Assembly (NCBI GenBank): GCA_036821825.1 | Contig: DAISIV010000011.1 | Coordinates: 1-64,000, forward strand | DNA: 64,000 nucleotides | From: CAITZA01 sp937915285 | Lineage (GTDB): Bacteria > Desulfobacterota > Desulfomonilia > Desulfomonilales > Desulfomonilaceae | Reading direction: 5' to 3' | Shown: positions 1-7,466 of the stretch, one piece after another | How positions within the stretch are numbered: the stretch's first letter is position 1 | How the letters are laid out: every line of letters starts with the position of its first letter | Program-made: the position numbers and the translations under genes | Notes under the pieces: model-generated | Database searches by the model: none | What the model saw: only the letters and a program-made list of their open reading frames with translations | What the model was told of the DNA's origin: nothing

Positions 1-32
1 GCGATTTTGACCACTCGGTACGGGGGATGACG

Positions 33-449
33 ATGAAGGCTTTAGGAATTCATCTTCTGATCGAGCTCTGCTCATGCAATGCGCAAAAGTTGGATAACAT
101 GGACTACCTGGAGAAGATTATGGCCCATGGCGCTGAAGTCGCCGGCGCCACCGTGCTAAAGACCGCTTTCCAGGACTTTAACCCACAGGGTGTTTCCGGT
201 GTCGTAGTTATCGCTGAATCTCATTTAACCATTCACACCTGGCCCGAATACGGCTACGCGGCCATTGACATTTTTACTTGTGGGACAAAGGTCGACCCAT
301 GGAAGGCTGCCGGCTTTTTAAGGCAGGAACTGGAAGCCCAGGACATGCAGGTTAGAGACTTCCATCGGGGATTACCATCATCCAGCGAAGAAGAAAACCA
401 GGAGCCAAGGTTCATACCTCATGCCGCGTGTGGGAATTCTCACTGTTAG
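33..449 (+). CDS. speD: S-adenosylmethionine decarboxylase proenzyme (prokaryotic class 1B)
   Basis: Decarboxylates S-adenosylmethionine to give the aminopropyl donor for spermidine synthesis. The family matures by self-cleavage at a Glu-Ser bond, which turns the serine into the pyruvoyl cofactor. The motif AESHLTIHTWPE carries this site. With the ATG at 33 as start, the cleavage serine is residue 63, the histidine is 68 and the catalytic cysteine (FTCG) is 83, the same numbers as in the well-studied Thermotoga enzyme. This start also sits 6 bases after a GGGGG ribosome binding site, so I prefer it to the ATG at 27. The protein is 138 residues; the last 20 or so are polar and non-conserved. 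Its 3' end overlaps the next gene by 29 bases in another frame. A spermidine synthase may lie upstream, outside the window. Confidence 0.93.
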   Translation: MKALGIHLLIELCSCNAQKLDNMDYLEKIMAHGAEVAGATVLKTAFQDFNPQGVSGVVVIAESHLTIHTWPEYGYAAIDIFTCGTKVDPWKAAGFLRQELEAQDMQVRDFHRGLPSSSEEENQEPRFIPHAACGNSHC

Positions 450-912
450 TGATCGCTCTTCAGCAGGATCACGATCTGACGCATCCGGGCCGGCGCTCGA
501 ATCAAGACTTGCCGGCGCCGGATTGACAGTCAGTATCTCGGCCGTAGTTCCGGATGAAGTGCAACGAATCCGTGAAGTCCTTATACAATGGGCCGACATG
601 GAAGCGCTTGATTTGATTCTGACAACGGGCGGTACAGGTGTATCCCCGCGTGATGTCACGCCTGAAGCCACAACTGAGGTCTTAACCAGGCTGATCCCGG
701 GAATGGCCGAGGTGATGAGGGCCGTCAGCATGGCCAAAACTCCTCACGCCATGATAAGTCGGGCTGTAGCCGGCGTCAGAGGACGCACTCTTATCATTAA
801 CCTGCCAGGAAGCCCGAAAGGCGCCATAGAAAACCTCGAGGCTGTGCTCCCCGCAATTCCTCACGCCATAGCTAAAATTCAGGGCGACCCTTCCGATTGC
901 GCCCAGAATTAA
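421..912 (+). CDS. moaB: MoaB/Mog-family molybdenum cofactor protein
   Basis: A 163-residue protein of the MoaB/MogA family, which adenylylates molybdopterin before metal insertion into the molybdenum or tungsten cofactor. The family motifs are visible: VGILTVSDRSSAG at the start, the nucleotide/pterin loop TTGGTGVSPRD near residues 68-78, PEAT just after it, and LPGSPKG near residue 125. Whether it is the adenylyltransferase (Mog) or the related MoaB cannot be decided by eye. The gene overlaps the end of the S-adenosylmethionine decarboxylase gene by 29 bases, so the two are probably cotranscribed. A molybdenum or tungsten enzyme economy fits the tungstate-type binding proteins near 52-54 kb. 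Confidence 0.88.
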   Translation: MPRVGILTVSDRSSAGSRSDASGPALESRLAGAGLTVSISAVVPDEVQRIREVLIQWADMEALDLILTTGGTGVSPRDVTPEATTEVLTRLIPGMAEVMRAVSMAKTPHAMISRAVAGVRGRTLIINLPGSPKGAIENLEAVLPAIPHAIAKIQGDPSDCAQN

Positions 913-951
913 TTATATTATCTCAAATACTAGCTTTGATCGAGTTATCCC

Positions 952-1434
952 ATGGATCCTAAACCTCTGTCACAATCGCTGCGCAAGGCTCTGGGAGCAA
1001 TGGGCCTTAACAAGGCGATATCACGACATTCAGTCATTCACCGGTGGCCAAAACTAGTGGACTCCGTGATTGCATCGCATGCCAGGGTCGACAGAATTTC
1101 TGCCGATACTATCTTCATCATAGTGGATTCAGCGGTATGGATGAGCGAGTTGTCCGCGATAAGATTGAAACTCCTTGAGAGGGTTAACAGCTCGCTCGAG
1201 AGGGGCGCAGCCCCTTTCACTGATATGAGGTTCACACTCCGTTCCTGGGCCAGGACTGACAAGCCCGAGGAAAAAACCCCCATTCCAGCCCCGCCACCTG
1301 ATGAGAAAGACAAAAGAATGGCTAACCAGATTCTCGGTAACGTCAAGGATGAGGCGCTGCGGGAGGTCATCGACAGAATTATCGAGAAAGACAGGCGTCT
1401 GAAGACAAAGCGAAAAACACCAAAAGAACCATGA
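952..1434 (+). CDS. DUF721/DciA-like protein
   Basis: A 160-residue basic protein. Its first 100 residues match the DUF721 (DciA-like) pattern: a helical N-terminus with LSQSLRKALGAMGL, the hallmark VIHRWPKLV around residues 28-36, and a KH-like section with two beta strands (TIFIIVDSAVWMSEL). DciA proteins load the replicative helicase in bacteria without DnaC; members of the wider family are less well understood. The C-terminal 60 residues are charged, with a proline-rich linker and a Lys/Arg-rich end, consistent with nucleic-acid binding. It follows moaB by 39 bases on the same strand. I recognise the family but cannot prove a helicase-loading role. Confidence 0.72.
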   Translation: MDPKPLSQSLRKALGAMGLNKAISRHSVIHRWPKLVDSVIASHARVDRISADTIFIIVDSAVWMSELSAIRLKLLERVNSSLERGAAPFTDMRFTLRSWARTDKPEEKTPIPAPPPDEKDKRMANQILGNVKDEALREVIDRIIEKDRRLKTKRKTPKEP

Positions 1435-1479
1435 GACCCAAGCGGTTACCAGACGCAAGACCAGCCGGAAAGATCCGTT

Positions 1480-1935
1480 TCACTCCGGCTCCTGAACATG
1501 CCGTCTCATACCAACTCCAGCAGAACCACCGGTAAACGGCAACAGAAGCCAAATCCTGTTGTCGTCACGCTTTTTGACGGGGATTAACTGGCTGCCCCTC
1601 TCCGGACGACGAGGATCATGTATGACCAGTCCTTGCTCCGTCATTTCCCAGGAACCCTCAGACGGCCTGAAAAGATTCTTCATCGTCATGGTTCCATCCG
1701 GATTGAGAGTCATGACTGCGTCGGAACGAACACTGGTAACACGGGATTTTTCCTTATCAGTAATACCCCATTTCTCGAACTGGTCGGCGTAACGCCATTC
1801 CCCCACCATGAATTCCGCCTTAACTCTCTCATGAGCGCCAACCAGGGCCGGAGCGTCCACAATCGACGTGGACATGGGAGTTATGCCTGATAGCAATGGA
1901 AAGAGAGTCAGGACAAGTATCTGCAAATCAAACAC
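1480..1935 (-). CDS. Secreted lipocalin-like hypothetical protein
   Basis: I do not recognise a named family. I chose the GTG at 1935, which has GGAG 7 bases upstream and gives a typical signal peptide (FDLQILVLTLFPLLSG, then a small-residue region). Longer in-frame starts would put polar sequence before the hydrophobic segment. The mature part is about 120 residues, with alternating beta strands and a pattern of a G-E-W motif, then DAVMTLNPDGTMTM, then GSWEMTEQGLVI. This is what small lipocalin-like or heat-resistant-agglutinin-like beta barrels look like. The lipoprotein at 22993-23457 shows a similar weak pattern. It converges on the DUF721 gene and overlaps no neighbour. Confidence 0.5.
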   Translation of the reverse strand: MFDLQILVLTLFPLLSGITPMSTSIVDAPALVGAHERVKAEFMVGEWRYADQFEKWGITDKEKSRVTSVRSDAVMTLNPDGTMTMKNLFRPSEGSWEMTEQGLVIHDPRRPERGSQLIPVKKRDDNRIWLLLPFTGGSAGVGMRRHVQEPE

Positions 1936-2049
1936 ACTCGCACTCCGATACCAGAAATTGCATAATGACAATCCTTGATTTAAACAGAAACCCTTGGCAA
2001 ATTCAACATGCCTGCCTCCGGGCAGCTCATGCCAGAAAACGGGAAATAA

Positions 2050-2799
2050 ATGATGAGCCACTCAGGAAACATGAAAAAACAACTGCTGGATATGTATAAA
2101 ATCCTGAATGAATTCTTCGGCTACAGGGACTGGTGGCCTGCGGATTCTCCTTTTGAAGTGTGTGTTGGCGCAATTCTGACCCAGAATACGTCATGGAAGA
2201 ATGTTGTCAAAGCTATGGAAAGGCTGAAGTCCCACGACTCACTGGATTGTTCAACACTATATTACATGGGCGTTGAAGAACTGGCAGAGCTTATCCGCCC
2301 GGCAGGATACTACAACATAAAGGCCCGAAGGCTAAAAAACTTCATCAACCTTTTGCACGAAGATTTTCAGGCCGATCTGGACATACTCTTCAGCGCAGGC
2401 GAATCAGCAGCCCCGCCAATCCGGCCGACTCAAACCAAAAACCCACGGATTCAGCCTTCCAGGCATTGCAGGGACGATTTCGCCGATGTTATGGAACTCA
2501 GGCGCATACTGTTGTCCGTCAACGGTATCGGTAAGGAGACTGCGGACAGCATGATCCTCTACGCCGCCAACATGCCAGTCTTTGTGGTAGATCTCTATAC
2601 CAGGAGAGTGATGATACGCCACGGTTTACTCAATGAGAATGCAGACTACGACGAAACCCAGGAGTTGTTCCACAGGCATCTGGAACCTGACACTGCGCTG
2701 TTCAACGACTTTCACGCCCAGTTTGTGGCAGTCGGATCAAGGTTCTGCGGGACAAAACCAAAATGCGAAGAATGCCCCCTCAAAAGTTTTAACAGGTAA
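2050..2799 (+). CDS. Endonuclease III-related DNA glycosylase (HhH-GPD)
   Basis: A 249-residue base-excision-repair glycosylase of the HhH-GPD superfamily, closest to the endonuclease III-related group that includes 3-methyladenine glycosylase III. Visible are the opening FGYRDWWPADSPFEVCVGA and LTQNTSWKNV, the helix-hairpin-helix LLSVNGIGKETADSM near residues 156-170 with the lysine of bifunctional lyases, and the catalytic aspartate in VVDLYTRR. A polar, proline-rich insert of about 35 residues separates the two halves (roughly 118-150). The C-terminal cluster motif is odd: C-x5-C-x2-C, but the fourth cysteine of the usual [4Fe-4S] loop is absent, because the protein ends 7 residues after the third. 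Start at 2050 has GGGA 5 bases upstream. Confidence 0.85.
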   Translation: MMSHSGNMKKQLLDMYKILNEFFGYRDWWPADSPFEVCVGAILTQNTSWKNVVKAMERLKSHDSLDCSTLYYMGVEELAELIRPAGYYNIKARRLKNFINLLHEDFQADLDILFSAGESAAPPIRPTQTKNPRIQPSRHCRDDFADVMELRRILLSVNGIGKETADSMILYAANMPVFVVDLYTRRVMIRHGLLNENADYDETQELFHRHLEPDTALFNDFHAQFVAVGSRFCGTKPKCEECPLKSFNR

Positions 2800-2831
2800 T
2801 TTTAAAATGATGTTAAGAAAAGTGTTTGAAT

Positions 2832-3728
2832 TTAGTAGTAAAGTCCAACCTGGATGAATGGCCCACCGAACTTGTATTTCACACTTACAGAATTAGTGAA
2901 TTCAGCGTCCACCGAAGTGCTCCGATAACCGCCTTCAACACCAAGAGAAAATGAGGCGAACTTGTATGCGCTGGTCTCCCAGACTGATGGTCTCAAACCC
3001 GCAGATACCTCCCAATCCGTGAGGTTGGTCGTGTAAGTGTATCCAAATACCTCTTTCATGAACGGCATCGCAAACCTGATCCGCGCATTCACTATGACTG
3101 GAACTTCCTTGATACGCCCCGGTATGGCCGTGGCCTGCAGGCCGATAGTGATAGGCTCACCGGAGTTTATGTCTCTTGTTCCCTCAAATGATGATTCTGA
3201 GGTAGCATACATGAAGTCGTTGAAAGCAACGCCATTAAGATGATAATCGAAGTTGATGCCGGCCCTGAACTGTGGGTATCTAAAAATATCGAGATCCAGT
3301 CCGAGTCGTGAGCTACTAATGTCGACTTCCGACAACTCGAGCCATTGCCCGTTCCTAGGTCGGTGTAAACCTCTAAAAGAGCGATCCTCTTCTACCACCA
3401 GGCGAAGCCCAAGCCTATCGACCTGAAGCTGGAACCAACCTTCTGAAAAAGGACCCGGCGAAGTCTGGAATTTGTAGTCGGATACTAGTTCATGTTCAAC
3501 CTCTACTCCGGCAACCTTCCTAGACACTGTCCCTGAGAGTAGCTTTGGGAACATGACTCTATATTTTGCGATAAATCTGTAATCAGACCAGTCCCACCAT
3601 GTAGTGGGTCCGAGCCATCTATCCAGACCCTGGGCGTGAGCGCTCTCAAGCGAGAAATTGGAAATGCAGAACAGCGCAAAAATAAAAATCGGGACAACCG
3701 CCGTAAGTTTATATTGTCTCGGCTTCAA
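2832..3728 (-). CDS. Putative outer-membrane beta-barrel protein
   Basis: A 298-residue protein with a clear signal peptide (hydrophobic core AVVPIFIFALFCI, cleavage near AHA-Q at residues 31-33) and a mature part full of alternating hydrophobic/polar strands ending in an aromatic residue (FIQVGLYY), as expected of an outer-membrane barrel. Strands such as LGLDLDIFRYPQFRAGINFD and FASFSLGVEGG support 10-12 transmembrane strands. The start is a TTG with GAGG 6 bases upstream. I do not recognise a family or cargo. The gene stands alone, convergent with the glycosylase gene and divergent from the lipoprotein at 4014. Confidence 0.68.
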   Translation of the reverse strand: MKPRQYKLTAVVPIFIFALFCISNFSLESAHAQGLDRWLGPTTWWDWSDYRFIAKYRVMFPKLLSGTVSRKVAGVEVEHELVSDYKFQTSPGPFSEGWFQLQVDRLGLRLVVEEDRSFRGLHRPRNGQWLELSEVDISSSRLGLDLDIFRYPQFRAGINFDYHLNGVAFNDFMYATSESSFEGTRDINSGEPITIGLQATAIPGRIKEVPVIVNARIRFAMPFMKEVFGYTYTTNLTDWEVSAGLRPSVWETSAYKFASFSLGVEGGYRSTSVDAEFTNSVSVKYKFGGPFIQVGLYY

Positions 3729-3952
3729 TCCATACCTCGTAAAATTGCGCCACAGGAAATATCAAATCGAATTAATTAGCGTGGAATATATCTTATAAGA
3801 GTGTGCTGTGTCAAGGAATTAGTCTGCCGGTTTGACTATGCGGAACAAGCCTGAAAAGCTACAAATTTGCCCCTCAGGTGAAGTTTGCGCCGATTGCCCG
3901 TCTAAAAAGGTTTTTCAATAGTTACATATTACATTTAATATAAGAAATATCC

Positions 3953-3981
3953 TTGTGTTTATGTTAAGTATTTGATAATAT
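3953..3981 (+). promoter_or_regulatory. Candidate sigma-70-type promoter for the coiled-coil lipoprotein
   Basis: TTGTGT at 3953-3958 and TAATAT at 3976-3981 are separated by 17 bases, in an AT-rich stretch just upstream of the lipoprotein gene. The match is partial, so this is a guess by pattern and position. Confidence 0.35.
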
Positions 3982-4013
3982 AGTCTATCATGAAACGGCT
4001 CTCGGAGGTTCCC

Positions 4014-4820
4014 ATGAGGCCTGCTAATAACTTATTGATATTGTTGCTTCTTATAGCTATAGGCTTGGTCGGCGGATGCACTGATGATTCAACGGACCTG
4101 AAGCAGAAGATCGCTGAAATTGATAAGAAGCTTCAGAAACAGGAGAAAGACCTTAGGGAATTCTCAGGAAAATTTGCTCCACCCAAGGATTTCAGCGCTG
4201 ATATACAGAGACTGGAGGACCAGGCGGAGAGGGTTTCGGAGGCGCTCAAGACAAGACTTGAGCCGATGAATAGCCGTCTGGAGGAATTCCGGGATTGGGC
4301 TCAAGATTCACAGAAGGAAAGGGAGTCAGTGAAAGAGAAGCTGAAAGGCCTCGACGCATCGTTGAATGACCTGAAGAAGAAGCTTGACGCCAAGAACAAG
4401 GATCTTGCTGCAGCCATGTCAGATTCCGCAGCAGCCAAAAAGGTAGCCTCCGGGTTGAGCAAATCTGTTGATGATCTATCCAAGGCGGTGGCTGAGGTTC
4501 GCAAGGAGATACTGGATAATAATGCCAAGATAGTCAATGCGGTGAAAAAGACCCTGCCCAAGGTAAAGGACGCAGCGGTAGCGGAATTAAAGGAAAAGCT
4601 CCAACCGCTTGAGGAGGGTCTTTCCAGTATAAAGACGGGGCTTGAGTCTGAAAAGAAGGATGTAGCTGGACGAGCGGCCTCTATGGGCGCTGACGCAGGG
4701 AAACTGGTGCAGGGGTTGAACTCCAGGATTCGAGAGCTTGAGGAGGTTGTCGCCTCACAGAAATCGGCTTTGCTGGAGATTGGGGCCAAGATTCATGAAC
4801 TTGAGAAAGGCGCCAGATAG
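4014..4820 (+). CDS. Coiled-coil lipoprotein
   Basis: A 268-residue lipoprotein. The ATG at 4014 is preceded by GGAGG at 4004-4008; the earlier in-frame ATG at 3990 lacks such a site. The signal sequence (LLILLLLIAIGLVGGC) ends in a lipobox with the modified cysteine near residue 22. The rest is almost entirely charged alpha-helix with heptad-like repeats (KQKIAEIDKKLQKQEKDL and similar), predicting a long parallel coiled coil that could span the periplasm. Lys/Glu/Ala composition is typical of Lpp- or TolA-like spacers, but I recognise no named family. Two terminators follow it. Confidence 0.72.
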   Translation: MRPANNLLILLLLIAIGLVGGCTDDSTDLKQKIAEIDKKLQKQEKDLREFSGKFAPPKDFSADIQRLEDQAERVSEALKTRLEPMNSRLEEFRDWAQDSQKERESVKEKLKGLDASLNDLKKKLDAKNKDLAAAMSDSAAAKKVASGLSKSVDDLSKAVAEVRKEILDNNAKIVNAVKKTLPKVKDAAVAELKEKLQPLEEGLSSIKTGLESEKKDVAGRAASMGADAGKLVQGLNSRIRELEEVVASQKSALLEIGAKIHELEKGAR

Positions 4821-4833
4821 TAGTGGATCAGTC

Positions 4834-4869
4834 GGGGCAAAAGGTTAATAGGCCTTTGGCCCCTTCTTT
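4834..4869 (+). terminator. Rho-independent terminator of the lipoprotein gene
   Basis: GGGGCAAAAGG at 4834-4844 pairs with CCTTTGGCCCC at 4853-4863 (one A-G mismatch), followed by TTCTTT. It lies 13 bases after the lipoprotein stop codon. Confidence 0.6.
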
Positions 4870-4972
4870 ACATATAAACCGGTAATGCGTCCTGAACAGA
4901 AGGGCACAAACAAAAACTCAGAAGAAACTCTTGATTTCATCTGAATCGGTCAAACGGGCCGATAGGAATTTG

Positions 4973-5004
4973 GGCGATCCCTGCGAATGGATCGCCCTTT
5001 TTTT
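4973..5004 (+). terminator. Strong rho-independent terminator
   Basis: A perfect 9-bp stem, GGGCGATCC at 4973-4981 and GGATCGCCC at 4989-4997, with a 7-base loop and a run of seven T. It points along the plus strand and ends just before the convergent aminotransferase gene. It is the second terminator after the lipoprotein gene; a short untranslated transcript between the two is possible, but nothing shows it. Confidence 0.85.
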
Positions 5005-5026
5005 ATGATTTAGCGTATGTGCCTGA

Positions 5027-6205
5027 CTAGAGTTCGCGTATGGCTTCTTCGAAACCTTTAAGCGAGCCCTCAATTGTCTCGTCTGAAACGCAGTAAGCTA
5101 TTCTGAAGAAACCTGGTCCTCCAAAGCCAACACCAGGAACCGTTAGTATGAGTTTTTCCCTCAGCCTTGCCACAAACGCGACATCATCCTCCAATGGTGA
5201 TTTGGGGAAGAGATAGAAAGCGCCTTCAGGCTTAATTACATCATATCCGAAACCGGTCAGGGCATTGAACAGCCTGTCACGTCTGCGTTTGTAAATTGAT
5301 ACGTCCACGAGGTCTGTGAGATGATTGGCGACTGCACGCTGAATGAGGCTCGGGGCGTTCACAAAACCGAGTATCCTGTTGCATAGAACCAGACCGGCGA
5401 GAGTGTTTTCCGCGTCTTGCATGCCAGGATTCATGGCGATATATCCAAGGCGCTCACCGGGGATTGAAAGGTCCTTGGAAAAAGACGTCACCACCAGACT
5501 GTTTTCATAGGATTTCAAAATGCTCGGGACCGAGGCTCCATCGTATATTATACCTCGGTAAGGCTCGTCGGATATCAGGACAATTGTTCGGCCAACTTCC
5601 TTGCTCTTGGCTCTTAGCATCTGGGCAAGATCATTGATCTGGTCAGCCGGATAAATCCTGCCGGTGGGATTGTTGGGCGAATTAATCAGCACTGCGGCAG
5701 TTTTGTCGGAGATGGCCGCCTCAATCGCTGAAATATCAAGTGAGAAATCAGGCTTGGTCGGAACCAGAACCGCTGATCCACCATGATTGTCGCAGTAGAA
5801 GACATATTCCACGAAGAACGGCTTGGGAATTACGATCTCGTCTCCGGGGTTGATCAAGGTCTTCAGGGCCACATTGAGGGCTCCACCGGCTCCGACCGTC
5901 ATAACAATATTGGAGCCGTCTATGGCAAAGTCCTCATCCTGGCCTATCTTGCGAGCTATGGCGTTGCGTGTTTCGAGCAGGCCGGCGTTAGGCATATAGC
6001 CGTGAACACCTGGAGCATGGTCCCCTGCTGCCGCCCCAATGGCTGCCTTCAACTTGGAAGAGGGTTCAAGGTTAGGATTGCCCAACGAAAAATCAAAAAC
6101 ATTTTGAGGTCCGAACTGCTGTTTCAGTCGAGCCCCTTCCTCGAACATTTTCCTGATCCATGATGAGCGTTCCATGAAATCTGCTATCTTTGCAGATACG
6201 GGCAT
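5027..6205 (-). CDS. Class I/II pyridoxal-phosphate aminotransferase
   Basis: A 392-residue fold-type I aminotransferase of the AspC/alanine-transaminase group. The ATG at 6205 has GGAGG 8 bases upstream and gives the normal length. Visible motifs: FSLGNPNLEP at the N-terminus, GAGGALNV binding the phosphate, NSPNNPTGRIY with the conserved Asn, ISDEPYRGI with the cofactor-binding Asp and Tyr, SFSKDLSIPGERLGY with the Schiff-base lysine, and FRIAYCVS with the substrate-binding Arg. The amino-group donor and acceptor cannot be told from the sequence. The gene stands alone; its leader can form mutually exclusive hairpins (see the 6247-6320 entry). Confidence 0.88.
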   Translation of the reverse strand: MPVSAKIADFMERSSWIRKMFEEGARLKQQFGPQNVFDFSLGNPNLEPSSKLKAAIGAAAGDHAPGVHGYMPNAGLLETRNAIARKIGQDEDFAIDGSNIVMTVGAGGALNVALKTLINPGDEIVIPKPFFVEYVFYCDNHGGSAVLVPTKPDFSLDISAIEAAISDKTAAVLINSPNNPTGRIYPADQINDLAQMLRAKSKEVGRTIVLISDEPYRGIIYDGASVPSILKSYENSLVVTSFSKDLSIPGERLGYIAMNPGMQDAENTLAGLVLCNRILGFVNAPSLIQRAVANHLTDLVDVSIYKRRRDRLFNALTGFGYDVIKPEGAFYLFPKSPLEDDVAFVARLREKLILTVPGVGFGGPGFFRIAYCVSDETIEGSLKGFEEAIREL

Positions 6206-6246
6206 TTCTAAGTCCTCCGTGCCAGGCCGTCCCGAGTACAAACGAA

Positions 6247-6320
6247 AGCCCGGCTGAAATCTGCATCCAGTGTCCTAGCCGGGCTCTCGACCTTGCATCA
6301 GCCCTTTTTTGTTTCAAGGG
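6247..6320 (-). promoter_or_regulatory. Leader with mutually exclusive hairpins upstream of the aminotransferase gene
   Basis: Read on the minus strand, three pairings compete: CCCTT (6320-6316) with AAGGG (6306-6302); GGGCT (6304-6300) with AGCCC (6285-6281); and AGCCCGGCT (6285-6277) with AGCCGGGCT (6255-6247), a perfect 9-bp stem followed by TTCGTTTGT. This is the usual layout of an attenuator or riboswitch expression platform, placed 42 bases before the start codon. I do not recognise a known riboswitch consensus. Confidence 0.35.
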
Positions 6321-6485
6321 TGACTTACAATAACATAAATTGCGCCAATAAGTCAAAGAATTTAAAACATTACTGGCGTGAGTCGGATTATGAGCGCCTG
6401 AACAAATTACACGGGATGTGTAGTGTAATGACATAAAATAGTTTATATTGGTAAAAGTCTCAAGAAATTTTGGTATTTGATTATC

Positions 6486-7046
6486 ATGTCGGCAAAAGCG
6501 TTCCTAAAAGCGTCTATAATTATCTGCATCATGGCCTGTGTAGCATTCTCAACCCCTCATTCTGGTGCGTCCGCCTCATCAACTGAATTTGAGATGGCCT
6601 CCAATGCCATCAGGGAAGGCCGTCTCGATAATGCCATCAAGCTCCTGGATTCATACATCGCCCGGAATCCAAGGTCATATGCAGCTCATATTAATAGAGG
6701 CTCAGCGCTCTTCTATTCCGGCTATGTTTTCAGGGCTGTCTCAGACTGGCATAAGGCCAAAAACCTCGCTCCACTGTTCGCCTATGGGGTGTTCACCGGC
6801 GAAATAGTCTGGCAATCAGCTCCAAGAGGTCGTTATCTCGACTATGTGGCCTCGATCGAACTTTACCCCGACCATGTGGCTACTGTGAACATGCTTGGTG
6901 TAACTTTTCTGGATTTCGGAATGACGGACAAGGCACTCGAGCTTTATCGGAAATCCTCGGAACTGACATCTAACCCCCTATTCAAAACAGACCTCGAATG
7001 GTGGGTTTATACCCTTAATCCAACCGAAAAACCTCGCCCGAGATGA
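6486..7046 (+). CDS. Exported TPR-repeat protein
   Basis: A 186-residue protein with a signal peptide (ASIIICIMACVAFSTPHSGASA) and two or three tetratricopeptide-like repeats: EMASNAIREGRLDNAIKLLD, then SYAAHINRGSALFYSGYV, and a third around VATVNMLGVTFLDFGMTDKA. TPR proteins hold protein complexes together; here it would act in the periplasm or at a membrane. The start is uncertain: ATG at 6486 and an in-frame TTG at 6477 both lack a strong ribosome binding site. It stands alone between the aminotransferase and the oxidoreductase operon. Confidence 0.65.
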   Translation: MSAKAFLKASIIICIMACVAFSTPHSGASASSTEFEMASNAIREGRLDNAIKLLDSYIARNPRSYAAHINRGSALFYSGYVFRAVSDWHKAKNLAPLFAYGVFTGEIVWQSAPRGRYLDYVASIELYPDHVATVNMLGVTFLDFGMTDKALELYRKSSELTSNPLFKTDLEWWVYTLNPTEKPRPR

Positions 7047-7129
7047 ACGCCAATTACCTTGTGCTCAGGCAGTCCAGGCCGGTGTAAGCAATCCGATTAA
7101 TCCTGTCTCAAAAAGTCGTTGAATTTAGC

Positions 7130-7158
7130 TTGACTTGCATGGCCTTTAGGCATAGTTT
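7130..7158 (+). promoter_or_regulatory. Candidate promoter of the oxidoreductase operon
   Basis: TTGACT at 7130-7135 and TAGTTT at 7153-7158, 17 bases apart, lie 36 bases before the first start codon. The -35 box is good and the -10 box poor. Confidence 0.35.
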
Positions 7159-7193
7159 AGATGATTAACTTTTCGTGTCCGGGAGTATAGCAA

Positions 7194-7433
7194 TTGAAAG
7201 GCCGAATAGAAATTGACAGGGAACGGTGCAAAGGCTGCGGGCTGTGCATGACAGTGTGCCCTAAGAAAACAATCGGGATTTCTGCGAAACTCAATACCAA
7301 GGGTTATTATCCCGCGGAAGTCGTAGAGGGCGGTAATACTGACTCTGAGAAGTCAGGTTGCACCGGCTGCTGTTTATGCGGCTTGATTTGCCCCGATGTG
7401 GCTATTGAAGTTTACCGCGAAGAAAAAGAGTAA
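7194..7433 (+). CDS. 2-oxoacid:ferredoxin oxidoreductase, ferredoxin (delta) subunit
   Basis: A 79-residue ferredoxin with two [4Fe-4S] motifs: CKGCGLCMTVCP (cysteines 12, 15, 18, 22) and CTGCCLCGLICP near residues 56-67. It passes electrons from the TPP site of the oxidoreductase to soluble ferredoxin. The start is a TTG at 7194 with GGGAG 8 bases upstream; no in-frame ATG would keep the first cluster. It is the first gene of a five-gene operon in the order delta, alpha, beta, gamma, ACT protein. Confidence 0.9.
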   Translation: MKGRIEIDRERCKGCGLCMTVCPKKTIGISAKLNTKGYYPAEVVEGGNTDSEKSGCTGCCLCGLICPDVAIEVYREEKE

Positions 7434-7466
7434 TCCAACGATTAATTGTCTAGCGAGGAAAACATA

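Noticed and set aside
4301..4789. Open frame opposite the coiled-coil lipoprotein gene
   Set aside because: The Ser/Ala/Phe-rich translation is what the reverse of a Lys/Glu/Asp coiled coil gives; it is a shadow.
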